Shown in pieces: positions 1 to 6,470 of a DNA stretch of 9,193 nt. Both the position numbers and the translations under genes were made by a program. The first letter of the stretch is position 1. Each line of letters begins with the position of its first letter. The DNA is taken from contig JAEWTC010000047.1 in assembly GCA_023459675.1 (NCBI GenBank), positions 1-9,193 on the forward strand, given 5' to 3'. The notes beneath the pieces are model-generated. The model was given only the letters and a program-made list of their open reading frames with translations. It was not told the origin of the DNA and made no database searches. The stretch is from Bacillota bacterium. GTDB taxonomy: Bacteria; Bacillota; Clostridia; Christensenellales; Aristaeellaceae.

Positions 1-2073
1 GCCAAATGGAAGCAATGGTTTTGCCTTGTTCGCTCCAAAAATCCCGCGCGGTTCATTTTGTATTGCATCGGGCTGTTCAACCTGTTTGTGCTGGGCGTTT
101 TTACATTAATCATTCTTGTGGTGCAGCGGGCGTACGGCGTCAGCGGGAACTTTCTGCTGCAGGTTTACTATACGGCGCTGGTGATGATCAACGCCGGAAG
201 CATCAACGATGTGATTGACCGCACCGGCGCGTGGAACGCCCAGATGGTCTTCCTGGCGATTTTCTATCTGGTGCTGATCTTCATCACCATGGTGTCCTTC
301 ACCGGCGCGCTGATCGGCTATCTGACCAACAAAATCTCCAGCTTTGTGGAGCGTTCCAACGCGGGCGCGCACAAGCTGCACCTGACCGGCCACACCGTGA
401 TCCTCAACTGGAACTCCCGCGCCGCCGAAATCATCAACGACATGCTGTATAAGCAAACCCGGGAAATTATCGTTGTGCTGGTACAGGACGACAAGGAGCG
501 CATCGAAACTGAGATCCGCGACCGGCTGAACGACACCAAAGCCCGCGAGAACAGCCTTTTGCGCGCCGAATGCGCGCAGATGCCCTTCCGGAAGCGGCGG
601 CTGGCCATGCGCAGGCAAAGGCTGCACAACCGGCTGACCGTCCTCGTGCGGCAGGGAGAATTTTTCGCTGCGGAACGGCTGACCGACGTTTGCGTTCCGC
701 AGGCAAAAAGCATTCTTCTTCTGAGCCGGGAGGTAACGTCGCTCGATTCTCCCGACGTATCGCCCTGCGAAACCGACGATTGCAGCACGGTGAAGCTGCT
801 GATTCAAGTGGCGGAACTCACCGGAAACAGCACGGCGCGCCAGCAGGTGGTCGTGGAGGTGACCAACCGCTGGACGCTGGATTTGGTACAGCACATCATC
901 GAGAAAAAACAGGGGGCCGGAAAAGCCGGAATCACCGCGGTGCCGGTGCATCACATCCTGGGGGATATTCTGGCACAGTTTGCCATCATGCCGGACTTGA
1001 ACCTCGTGTACGGCGACCTGTTTTCTTACCGCGGGGCGGAATTCATCACGCGGGCCGTGCCGCAAACGGAGGAGGAAAGCTTCATCCGCCAATATTTGCC
1101 AACCCACGCGCACGCGCTGCCCCTGACCGTTATGCAGGGGCGGGACGGAACCGTAGGGTACTGGATTGCGGATGAGGACGCCGAGATTGACAAACGATGC
1201 GAGGATGCCCTGCCGCCGGTTTCGGTGTCGCTGCGGGAGGATTACCAGTTTGCGCCCAAGCGCATTCTCATTCTCGGGCACAACGCGAAATCCGCCGCGC
1301 TGATGGAGGGCCTGGCCGCGTTCAACGCGGAATGGCAGCGCGACGGGGAACACCCGGCGCTGGAGGTTACGGTGATCGACAGTGAGAACGCGCTGCGGCA
1401 GATGAATGACTACAAGGCGTATCCGCTGGTGGGCAGAACCGTGCCGGCCAACATGTTCGACAAGGAGATTATCCAGGCGGAAATCAAGGCGCAGATCAAG
1501 GAAACAGACCGGCGGCTGAGCATCCTGATCCTGTCGGACGACGCGCTGTGCGGCTCCATGGCGGACCGCAACGTGTTCACGCATATGATCTATATCCAGT
1601 CCACGTTGAACGAAGCCGCCGCAGCGGACCCGGCCTTCGATCCCAAGCGGATCGACGTCGTTGCCGAGGTCAGCAATCCCAAAAACGCGGATATCCTGAA
1701 CAACTACAACGTGAATTACGTTATCATCAGCAACCGCTACATCAGCCGGCTGTTCAACCATTTGAGCGAAAAGCAAAGCCTGTACGACTTCCTTTCCGAC
1801 GTTCTGACCTTCGACGCCCTGAACGCGCAGGCAGCCTCCAGCAAGGAAATCTACCTGAAACGGGCGGGCGATTACTTCACGGTGCTGCCGCAGGCAGCCG
1901 CCGCGCGGCAGCTGATCCGTGCGGTGTACGACGCTTCCCCCGCCCACAACAAAGCCGTGCTCATCGGCTACGTTACGGCAGGCAAGCAGCTTACCCTGTT
2001 CTCCTGCGATCAGCGGTCGCACCGCGTGCAGCTGACGGCCGACGACCAGCTGGTGCTGTTTTCCAATCATTAA
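1..2073 (+). CDS. CASTOR/POLLUX-like ion channel with tandem RCK-type domains (5' end outside window)
   Basis: The frame is open from the first base, so the true start lies upstream; the TTG at 58 sits inside the first membrane helix and is not a convincing start. A hydrophobic segment at about 52-126 is followed by a pore-loop-like stretch (MINAGSINDV, 184-213) and a second membrane segment at about 238-330, the two-helix layout of a potassium-channel-like pore. The cytoplasmic part begins with GHTVILNWN (388-414), resembling the motif that opens the RCK-like region of plant CASTOR/POLLUX channels and bacterial relatives. A later block, LVRQGEFFAAERLTDV..AKSILLL, also fits that family. A second nucleotide-binding-like strand, RILILGHNA, starts at 1261. 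A very basic stretch (RKRRLAMRRQR) lies near 592-624. The family gates ion flow through cytoplasmic ligand-binding domains; ion and ligand cannot be read here. The C-terminus (LVLFSNH, stop TAA) looks intact. Family assignment is fairly sure, ion specificity unknown. Confidence 0.8.
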   Translation, partial: AKWKQWFCLVRSKNPARFILYCIGLFNLFVLGVFTLIILVVQRAYGVSGNFLLQVYYTALVMINAGSINDVIDRTGAWNAQMVFLAIFYLVLIFITMVSFTGALIGYLTNKISSFVERSNAGAHKLHLTGHTVILNWNSRAAEIINDMLYKQTREIIVVLVQDDKERIETEIRDRLNDTKARENSLLRAECAQMPFRKRRLAMRRQRLHNRLTVLVRQGEFFAAERLTDVCVPQAKSILLLSREVTSLDSPDVSPCETDDCSTVKLLIQVAELTGNSTARQQVVVEVTNRWTLDLVQHIIEKKQGAGKAGITAVPVHHILGDILAQFAIMPDLNLVYGDLFSYRGAEFITRAVPQTEEESFIRQYLPTHAHALPLTVMQGRDGTVGYWIADEDAEIDKRCEDALPPVSVSLREDYQFAPKRILILGHNAKSAALMEGLAAFNAEWQRDGEHPALEVTVIDSENALRQMNDYKAYPLVGRTVPANMFDKEIIQAEIKAQIKETDRRLSILILSDDALCGSMADRNVFTHMIYIQSTLNEAAAADPAFDPKRIDVVAEVSNPKNADILNNYNVNYVIISNRYISRLFNHLSEKQSLYDFLSDVLTFDALNAQAASSKEIYLKRAGDYFTVLPQAAAARQLIRAVYDASPAHNKAVLIGYVTAGKQLTLFSCDQRSHRVQLTADDQLVLFSNH

Positions 2074-2100
2074 CGCTCCCGCGGCAAACAACAGAGGGTA

Positions 2101-2126
2101 CGGCGGGCTTTGGCGCGGGCCTGCCG
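2101..2126 (+). terminator. Probable Rho-independent terminator of the channel gene
   Basis: An 8-bp stem (CGGCGGGC with GCCTGCCG, one G-U pair) with a 10-base loop lies 28 bases after the channel stop codon and is followed by ATTATTTA. The U-tract is only moderate, so termination may be partial. Confidence 0.5.
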
Positions 2127-2152
2127 ATTATTTACGGTAAAAATTCAAAAAA

Positions 2153-2176
2153 GCCGCCGCGCAGCTGCGCGGCGGC
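2153..2176 (-). terminator. Perfect palindrome with minus-strand T6 tract: classic intrinsic terminator, detached from its gene
   Basis: A perfect 24-base palindrome forms a 10-bp stem (GCCGCCGCGC arms) with an AGCT loop. On the minus strand it is followed by TTTTTTGAATTTTT (2139-2152), a textbook Rho-independent terminator. No U-tract follows it on the plus strand. It points to the minus-strand acyltransferase/transporter operon, yet lies 400 bases beyond that operon's last stop codon. A second copy of the palindrome without a T-tract sits at 2527-2549, next to the operon. The simplest reading is that this was the operon's terminator before the intervening DNA was inserted. Confidence 0.75.
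2154..2176. repeat. Left copy of 23-bp flanking duplication
   Basis: These 23 bases are identical to 2527-2549. The sequence is nearly a perfect palindrome, so the copies can be read as direct or inverted. They flank the 350-bp structured element exactly, like an unusually long target-site duplication or the product of recombination between palindromes. Confidence 0.8.
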
Positions 2177-2212
2177 CAGAGTGTTAAAAACCTTGTTTTG
2201 AAGGCACTCTGC

Positions 2213-2238
2213 CAGCCTGTTCAAAAGGCCGCATATGC
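2213..2238 (+). repeat. Left inverted-repeat arm of the element
   Basis: This 26-base arm begins CAGCCTGTTCAAAAGG and pairs with 2500-2525 at 22 of 26 positions. The outer nine bases are identical, as expected for terminal inverted repeats of a transposable element. Confidence 0.75.
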
Positions 2239-2251
2239 TAGAAACCAAGCG

Positions 2252-2296
2252 TGGTGCGGGTTTGAGCGTACACGGACGTACGTGATGCCCGCACCA
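2252..2296. repeat. Hairpin with 9-bp stem inside the element
   Basis: TGGTGCGGG (2252-2260) is the exact complement of CCCGCACCA (2288-2296). Inside, CGTAC (2267-2271) pairs with GTACG (2278-2282), giving a two-tier stem-loop. Confidence 0.65.
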
Positions 2297-2305
2297 TCGC
2301 AAAAA

Positions 2306-2408
2306 GGGAGGGCTTTTGCCCGACTAGCCCCAGAAGTTACCGAAGGTAACGAAGGGCGTAGCCTTGTTCAAGCGAAGCACAGGACAAGGCCGCTCAAGGC
2401 GACAACAA
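2306..2408. repeat. Tandem structured repeat, unit 1
   Basis: The unit starts GGGAGGGCTTTTGCCCGACT and is 103 bases long. It holds a GGGC-TTTT-GCCC hairpin (2310-2321), a GTTACC-GAA-GGTAAC hairpin (2336-2350) and a 9-bp hairpin GCCTTGTTC/GGACAAGGC (2361-2390). GCCC (2327-2330) can pair with GGGC (2354-2357) around the second hairpin. It is followed directly by unit 2. Confidence 0.8.
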
Positions 2409-2507
2409 GGGAGGGCTTTAGCCCGACTAGCCCCAGCGTTTCTGAAAGAAACGAAGGGCGTAGCCATGTTCAAGCAAAGCGCAGAACATAGCCGCTGAAG
2501 CAGATGT
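2409..2507. repeat. Tandem structured repeat, unit 2
   Basis: The unit starts GGGAGGGCTTTAGCCCGACT and follows the layout of unit 1: GGGC-TTTA-GCCC (2413-2424), GTTTCT-GAA-AGAAAC (2438-2452) and GCCATGTTC/GAACATAGC (2463-2492). Compared with unit 1, several stem positions changed on both sides so that pairing is kept. Its end runs into the right inverted-repeat arm. Confidence 0.8.
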
Positions 2508-2525
2508 GGCTTTTTCAACAGGCTG
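2500..2525 (-). repeat. Right inverted-repeat arm of the element
   Basis: This arm ends in TTTTTCAACAGGCTG and is the imperfect reverse complement (22/26) of 2213-2238. It abuts the right palindrome copy after a single base. Confidence 0.75.
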
Positions 2526-2526
2526 A

Positions 2527-2549
2527 CCGCCGCGCAGCTGCGCGGCGGC
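2527..2549. repeat. Right copy of 23-bp palindrome, terminator stem without T-tract
   Basis: Identical to 2154-2176. It lies 26 bases beyond the stop of the MFS transporter gene, where an intrinsic terminator would be expected. The minus-strand sequence after the stem is TCAGCCTGTTGAAAAA, which lacks a U-tract, so termination here is probably poor. It may still act as an mRNA 3' stabilising hairpin. Confidence 0.7.
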
Positions 2550-2575
2550 TCAAGCGGCAGGAAAGCGAACGGCCC

Positions 2576-3940
2576 CTATTTTTGTTCCGCGGAGATGATC
2601 TCGTTATACGTTTTTTCGTCGAGCTGATATTTCTGGATCAGGAAGATCCCGGCAATGAAAATCACCGCGGGCACAGGCCCGATCAGCAGGCGGATGGTGA
2701 AGATCGACGCTCCGGTTTGCTCCGCCACGTTGGCGACAAAGCCTGCAAAACCCATCAGCAAACCCGAAACGGCCGCGGCCAGCGCGACGCCGACCTTGGA
2801 AAAGAACGTCCACATGCCGTAGTACGCGCCTTCCTTGCGGTTTTTGCTCTGAACGGCGTCAACCTCCACAACGTCGGGAAGCATGGCAAACGGCGGCACG
2901 TACCCAAACCCGATGCCCACGCCCGCGAATACCATCACGCACAGCGTAAAGGTCATGCCCAGCGTGTGCGCGAAGAAAAACATCAATAGGCAGCTCACGG
3001 TCAAGATGAGGAGCGCCAGCTGGTAGGTGCGTTTCTTGCCCAGGCGCTTGGCCACCAGTACGGACACGGGAACGCAGACCATCGCCACGCCCAGCAGCAG
3101 CAGCAAAGCGACGGTCGTCATGCCCTCGTTTTGGTAGATGTACTTGAAATAATACACCAGCATCGTTTGCACAAAGGTGATGCCCGTCAGGTTCAGGGTG
3201 TACACGGCGGCCAGCCGCATATACGTGGAGTTTTTGAATACAGCCAGAAACGTGGGCAGGAACTTCTCTTGCAGCTTCCCGGTGGGCGGCAGCGGCCGCT
3301 CCCGCACGTTTAGGAAGGTTAAAAGGATGGAACCCGCCATAATGAAACCAAACAAGAGCCCGACCACCGAGAAGCCCCGGTGCGGCTCGCCCACGAGGTT
3401 GACGATCGGCAGCACGATGCCCGCGCCCAGGATGGTGCCGATTACCGCAAAGCTGAAGCGGTAGCCGTTGAGCGTGGTGCGCTCCTGAAAATCCTTGGTC
3501 AGATCCGGCGTCAGCGAGCCGTAGGGAATGTTGACCACCGTGTAGGCGGTGTTCAACAGGCAGAGCACCAGCGTAGCCCAGAGGAAGCCCGCGGTTTGTG
3601 CGTTTGCAAAATCCGGCGCGGAAAAGAAGTACCAGCAGGATAAAAGCAGCGGCAGCGCGCCGAACAAAAAGTACGGCCGCCTCCGCCCCCAGCGGGAACG
3701 GGTACGATCCGAAATAAAGCCCATCATCGGATCGGTAACCGCGTCCCAGAATTTGCCCAGCAAAATCGCCGTACCGGCGAGCGCCGAGGCGATGCCTACG
3801 ATATCCGTAAGGTAATAGAGCGTATAAAAGCCCATGGCGGTAAAAAACAAGTTGCCCCCCAGATCCCCGATACCAAAACCCAGCTTCACGCGCAGGGATA
3901 ACCTTTGTTTGCCCTTGCCCGAACTCTCAGTTTTCTCCAT
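2576..3940 (-). CDS. MelB-like GPH-family cation symporter (MFS superfamily)
   Basis: The 454-residue product is a typical length for glycoside-pentoside-hexuronide:cation symporters and has about twelve hydrophobic segments. The N-terminal region GFGIGDLGGN (about 21-30) and the block KFWDAVTDPMMGFISDRT...RWGRRRP (63-89) are hallmark GPH sequences. D66 and D70 match the Asp pair that forms the sodium site in MelB and in the vertebrate lysolipid symporter MFSD2A. The protein should import a solute with Na+ or H+ across the inner membrane. The start is fixed by AAGGAGG six bases before the ATG. It overlaps the end of the acyltransferase gene by 14 bases, implying translational coupling and a shared mRNA. 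Substrates of this family range from sugars and uronides to lysolipids, so the substrate cannot be named from sequence; the partner gene makes a lipid-related substrate worth testing. The gene ends in TAG. Confidence 0.85.
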   Translation of the reverse strand: MEKTESSGKGKQRLSLRVKLGFGIGDLGGNLFFTAMGFYTLYYLTDIVGIASALAGTAILLGKFWDAVTDPMMGFISDRTRSRWGRRRPYFLFGALPLLLSCWYFFSAPDFANAQTAGFLWATLVLCLLNTAYTVVNIPYGSLTPDLTKDFQERTTLNGYRFSFAVIGTILGAGIVLPIVNLVGEPHRGFSVVGLLFGFIMAGSILLTFLNVRERPLPPTGKLQEKFLPTFLAVFKNSTYMRLAAVYTLNLTGITFVQTMLVYYFKYIYQNEGMTTVALLLLLGVAMVCVPVSVLVAKRLGKKRTYQLALLILTVSCLLMFFFAHTLGMTFTLCVMVFAGVGIGFGYVPPFAMLPDVVEVDAVQSKNRKEGAYYGMWTFFSKVGVALAAAVSGLLMGFAGFVANVAEQTGASIFTIRLLIGPVPAVIFIAGIFLIQKYQLDEKTYNEIISAEQK

Positions 3941-5345
3941 TGTGAACCTCCTTGATGCAATCTAGAAATCTTCCGGCAAGCTCGTCGGTCAGCGCCTGCA
4001 CGGTGCGCTTCGCATTTGCGTGGAATTGTGGAAGGCTTTGCGTAAGGTTCATCGCCGCGCCTGGCACAAGCACCGCGTTCTTGCGGATGGCGTGGGGGCG
4101 GTTGGTGATGTTGCCGCCCATCAGCCGGCAGGCGAGGTCATAAAGCGTCGTCACCGTTTCCACAATCCGATCAAACAGCGCGCCGGGCGGGCAAGCGGGG
4201 CCGAGATACGCGGGATCGTCGTAATTCATCAAATCGAACAGCTCCATATGCCGCATGGCAAACCACGCCTCGCCCGCGCTCCGGTCGGCCAGGGCCGCCT
4301 CCACCGGCGAGCGCTTCTCCGCCATGCGTTCGGGAACCACGCGGTCCCAGCCGGTCTGCCGCACGCGATACATGCGTTGCACGGGATCGTCGTTCCCGGG
4401 CTCGATTCCAAGAATGCGTTCGGCAACCGATAGCGCGAACGGCAGCAGCGCCGCCCACCGTTCGTGGCGCGCGGCGGCGTCCGCAGGGCCGGAGGCTATG
4501 GGTTCCTGCGGCTGGTAACCGTAGGTTTGTGTATAAAACGCTTCCGTGATCTGGAGCAGCCGGGTTTCGATCCGCTCAATTCGAGGCAGCAGGCTTTCAG
4601 GCGTCGCTCCGCGCGTATTTGGCGGGGGTTCCAGCCCGCAGAGCGCGTCGATTCGCTTTAGCGCCGCCAGAATTTTTGGGAAATCTTTGGTTTCATACCG
4701 ATAATGCACGGAAAGCGGAAGCACCGTCACCTGTTCGGAGCGGCCCTCCTTTTCCAAATCGCGCGCGCACCAAAGGCCCAGGCGAACGGTGCCCTGCTCA
4801 ATACGGGGCAGCGTTTCCGCGTGATAGGAAATCTGGCCTTCAGGCGCGATCCCCAGGGGATGGGGGCCGTTTTGCATCACGCCGCGGATGGCGTTGAGGC
4901 TTTGGGTGTCGATCTTGGTATGGTACACCGGCAGCGCGCCTACGCGGGGCAGAATGAACCGGATCACGGCGTCGCCCCAGAGCGCGACCGCGTAATCGTG
5001 CACCGGTCGCATGTGCAGCCGCCGCAAAAGGGGCGTGCCAAGCTTTTTGGCGCAGCGCGGCAACACGCGCTCCAGCACATGGAACAGCAGCTGGGGTTCA
5101 TCTCCGTAGGGATGGCGGAACGCGAGGATCAGGCGCGTACGCCCCTGCTGAAACTCCCGTACAGCCTGCACGATTGCCCGCGCGTTGCGGATCTCGATTT
5201 TGCGGAACCGAAGCGCAAGCCGCAGGTACAGCCCGGAAATCTGCCGCCCCAAAAAAACAAGCGGCCCGCTGATTTTCGAAGGCGCAAGGCGCTTCCGCTT
5301 GCGGGCGGCAACAATCGGTTGGGCAACCAATGCAGATCGTCCCAT
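3927..5345 (-). CDS. PlsC-like (lysophospholipid acyltransferase fold) acyltransferase with long C-terminal extension
   Basis: From the ATG at 5345 the product has 472 residues. The N-terminal half carries the order of motifs expected of glycerophospholipid acyltransferases: LILAFRHPYGDEPQ (72-85) for the catalytic HX4D block, GALPVYH (136-142), and APEGQIS (167-173) for the acyl-acceptor phosphate-binding PEG block. Such enzymes move an acyl chain from acyl-ACP, acyl-CoA or acyl-phosphate to a lysolipid or related acceptor at the membrane. The HX4D aspartate position is Glu83; an Asp lies one residue earlier (D82). The C-terminal ~230 residues are mostly polar and probably helical, and I do not recognise them. 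There is no clear multi-span membrane region; the basic N-terminus (ARKRKRL) may contact the membrane. The GTG at 5351 overlaps the GGAGG ribosome site, so ATG 5345 is the better start. It is the first gene of a two-gene operon with the GPH symporter. Fold assignment is solid, substrate unknown. Confidence 0.75.
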   Translation of the reverse strand: MGRSALVAQPIVAARKRKRLAPSKISGPLVFLGRQISGLYLRLALRFRKIEIRNARAIVQAVREFQQGRTRLILAFRHPYGDEPQLLFHVLERVLPRCAKKLGTPLLRRLHMRPVHDYAVALWGDAVIRFILPRVGALPVYHTKIDTQSLNAIRGVMQNGPHPLGIAPEGQISYHAETLPRIEQGTVRLGLWCARDLEKEGRSEQVTVLPLSVHYRYETKDFPKILAALKRIDALCGLEPPPNTRGATPESLLPRIERIETRLLQITEAFYTQTYGYQPQEPIASGPADAAARHERWAALLPFALSVAERILGIEPGNDDPVQRMYRVRQTGWDRVVPERMAEKRSPVEAALADRSAGEAWFAMRHMELFDLMNYDDPAYLGPACPPGALFDRIVETVTTLYDLACRLMGGNITNRPHAIRKNAVLVPGAAMNLTQSLPQFHANAKRTVQALTDELAGRFLDCIKEVHNGEN

Positions 5346-5350
5346 AGGCA

Positions 5351-5355
5351 CCTCC
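5351..5355 (-). promoter_or_regulatory. Ribosome binding site GGAGG deciding the acyltransferase start
   Basis: GGAGG ends five bases before ATG 5345. The alternative in-frame GTG at 5351-5349 begins on the last G of this site and so cannot use it. Confidence 0.75.
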
Positions 5356-5375
5356 AGATTGGTTGCATTTTCGTC

Positions 5376-5404
5376 ATTTTATACAAAGCGGCACAGGGAG
5401 TCAA
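5376..5404 (-). promoter_or_regulatory. Sigma-A-type promoter of the acyltransferase-symporter operon
   Basis: On the minus strand TTGACT (5399-5404) is followed after 17 bases by TAAAAT (5376-5381). Each hexamer matches the consensus at five of six positions and the spacing is ideal. Transcription would start near 5369, giving a leader of about 24 bases. This makes the operon independent of the upstream ABC importer genes. Confidence 0.75.
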
Positions 5405-5489
5405 GCGAAATCGGCGCCGCGGGCGCGTGTCCTCTGGGGCGGGCTTCCGGCTTTCCGCCAGGGTGATCGGCTTTGGCCGAACCGCAAAC

Positions 5490-5525
5490 GCGGCTCCTCC
5501 GCCCGCAGAGGGGTGGAAGAGCCGC
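5490..5525 (-). terminator. Hairpin after the ABC importer operon, terminator-like with a weak U-tract
   Basis: GCGGCTC/GAGCCGC outer arms and a near-complementary seven-base inner stem give a 15-position stem with a six-base loop. It lies 45 bases beyond the last permease stop. Only GTTTG follows on the minus strand, so it may be a weak terminator or a 3'-end stabiliser. The next operon's promoter begins 86 bases further on. Confidence 0.5.
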
Positions 5526-5570
5526 AAAATGAAACCGCAACCGCGCCTTTCCTTCGGCGGGCATGGTCGT

Positions 5571-6452
5571 TTATTCCTTCACCGCGCCCAGGTTGATGCC
5601 GGTCACGAAGTAGCGCTGGAGGATCGGGTAAAGGATCATAAACGGAAGGATCGCCACAATGACCGCGGCGTTTTGCACGGTGTTTTCCACCGCGCCGTTG
5701 TTGGCCTGCGGCAGGTCCGAGCCCATCATGATGGAGCGCAGCTTCATCTGGAAGTTATAGAGCAGTTCCTTGGTGATGTAGAGCTTATAGTTGGTGTAAT
5801 CGTTCCAGTAGGCGACCGCGAACATCAGCCCGATGGCCGCAAGCGCGGCCTTGGACAGCGGCAGCACGATGCGCACGAACGTCTGCATGGGAGAACAGCC
5901 GTCCAGCGTCGCGGATTCGAACAGGCTTTGCGGGATGCTTTCAAAGAAGTTGCGCATCAAAACGAGATTATATACGTTGATTGCGGGCAGCAGGATGACC
6001 GACCACAGCGTGTTGGTGAGGCCGAGCTTGCGCAGCACGATGTAGGTGGGGATCATGCCGCCCTGGAAGATCATCGTAAACAGCAGGATGAAGGCAAGCA
6101 GCCCGCGCCCGGGCAACTCCTCCTGAATGAGCACATACGCCCCCAGCGTGGACAGCAAAAGCCCGATGGCCGTACCCGCGACGGTGGTAAGCACGGAGTT
6201 GATCAGCGGAATGTAGAGCGATTGGTTGGTGAATACCGAGGTATAGCCCGCGATGCCGAACTTCTCCGGAAACAGCTTCATGCCGTAGCCCGTGGTGAGG
6301 TCAAAGGAATCGACCAGCACCTTCCACAGGGGCAGCAGGATTAAAACGCAGAACCCCAGAAAAAACAATCCGTTCAGCAGCCTGAAAAGGCTGAACTTGC
6401 CCGCGGCGCCGGTTTTGCGGCGCTCCGGCGCGGCCGTTGCGACGGTTCTCAT
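5571..6452 (-). CDS. ABC sugar importer permease, LplC/YtcP-like
   Basis: The 293-residue membrane protein has about six hydrophobic spans and a basic, non-hydrophobic N-terminus. IFQGGMIPTYIVLRKLGL (about 128-145) and LMRNFFESIP (165-174) are characteristic of the LplC/YtcP branch of the CUT1 carbohydrate importers. The EAA loop that docks the ATPase is ESATLDGCSPMQTFVRIVLP (179-198), keeping the central Gly. It pairs with the LplB-like permease encoded 18 bases upstream to form the channel. GGGGGAG lies seven bases before the ATG. No ATPase gene follows, as is common in Firmicute CUT1 operons that share a MsmK/MsmX-type ATPase. The solute is unknown; oligosaccharides are the usual cargo. 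Confidence 0.9.
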   Translation of the reverse strand: MRTVATAAPERRKTGAAGKFSLFRLLNGLFFLGFCVLILLPLWKVLVDSFDLTTGYGMKLFPEKFGIAGYTSVFTNQSLYIPLINSVLTTVAGTAIGLLLSTLGAYVLIQEELPGRGLLAFILLFTMIFQGGMIPTYIVLRKLGLTNTLWSVILLPAINVYNLVLMRNFFESIPQSLFESATLDGCSPMQTFVRIVLPLSKAALAAIGLMFAVAYWNDYTNYKLYITKELLYNFQMKLRSIMMGSDLPQANNGAVENTVQNAAVIVAILPFMILYPILQRYFVTGINLGAVKE

Positions 6453-6470
6453 ACTCCATCTCCCCCTTTC

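Larger units (their letters stand above)
2177..2526. mobile_element. MITE-like or structured intergenic repeat element, no protein-coding capacity
   Basis: This 350-base block lies between two copies of a 23-bp palindrome. Reading across: a 7-bp stem CAGAGTG (2177-2183)/CACTCTG (2205-2211); an inverted-repeat arm at 2213-2238; a 9-bp hairpin TGGTGCGGG/CCCGCACCA (2252-2296) with an inner CGTAC/GTACG stem; two tandem copies of a ~100-base unit (from 2306 and 2409); and the opposite arm at 2500-2525. The arms share CAGCCTGTT and match at 22 of 26 positions. Open frames exist in both directions, but they translate to low-complexity, basic peptides that repeat with the DNA, and none has a convincing start site. 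Terminal inverted repeats, small size, no transposase and flanking duplications suggest a non-autonomous element mobilised in trans. A dispersed structured RNA or REP-like element is the alternative. The exact ends are uncertain: the 36 bases at 2177-2212 may be separate. Confidence 0.6.

Noticed and set aside
106..2091. 661-codon open frame antisense to the channel gene
   Set aside because: It is the mirror of a well-supported gene in GC-rich DNA; the translation is His/Arg/Gln-rich, has no recognisable domain and no ribosome site.
2361..2390. tRNA-like fold in the repeat unit
   Set aside because: The stems do not form a cloverleaf, and no TTCGA-type T-loop or CCA-adjacent acceptor stem is present.
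2198..2491. 97-codon plus-strand and 64-codon minus-strand frames in the repeat element
   Set aside because: Their peptides simply repeat with the DNA units, are low in complexity and basic, and have no good start signals. The covarying hairpins argue for non-coding function.
2153..2549. CRISPR array
   Set aside because: There are only two long units with internal hairpins and no spacers of regular length; no cas genes are nearby.
4704..6344. 546-codon plus-strand open frame spanning the acyltransferase, promoter region and permease
   Set aside because: It runs antisense across two recognisable genes and an intergenic region with a clear promoter. The composition (His, Gln, Arg, Gly) is typical of a shadow frame.
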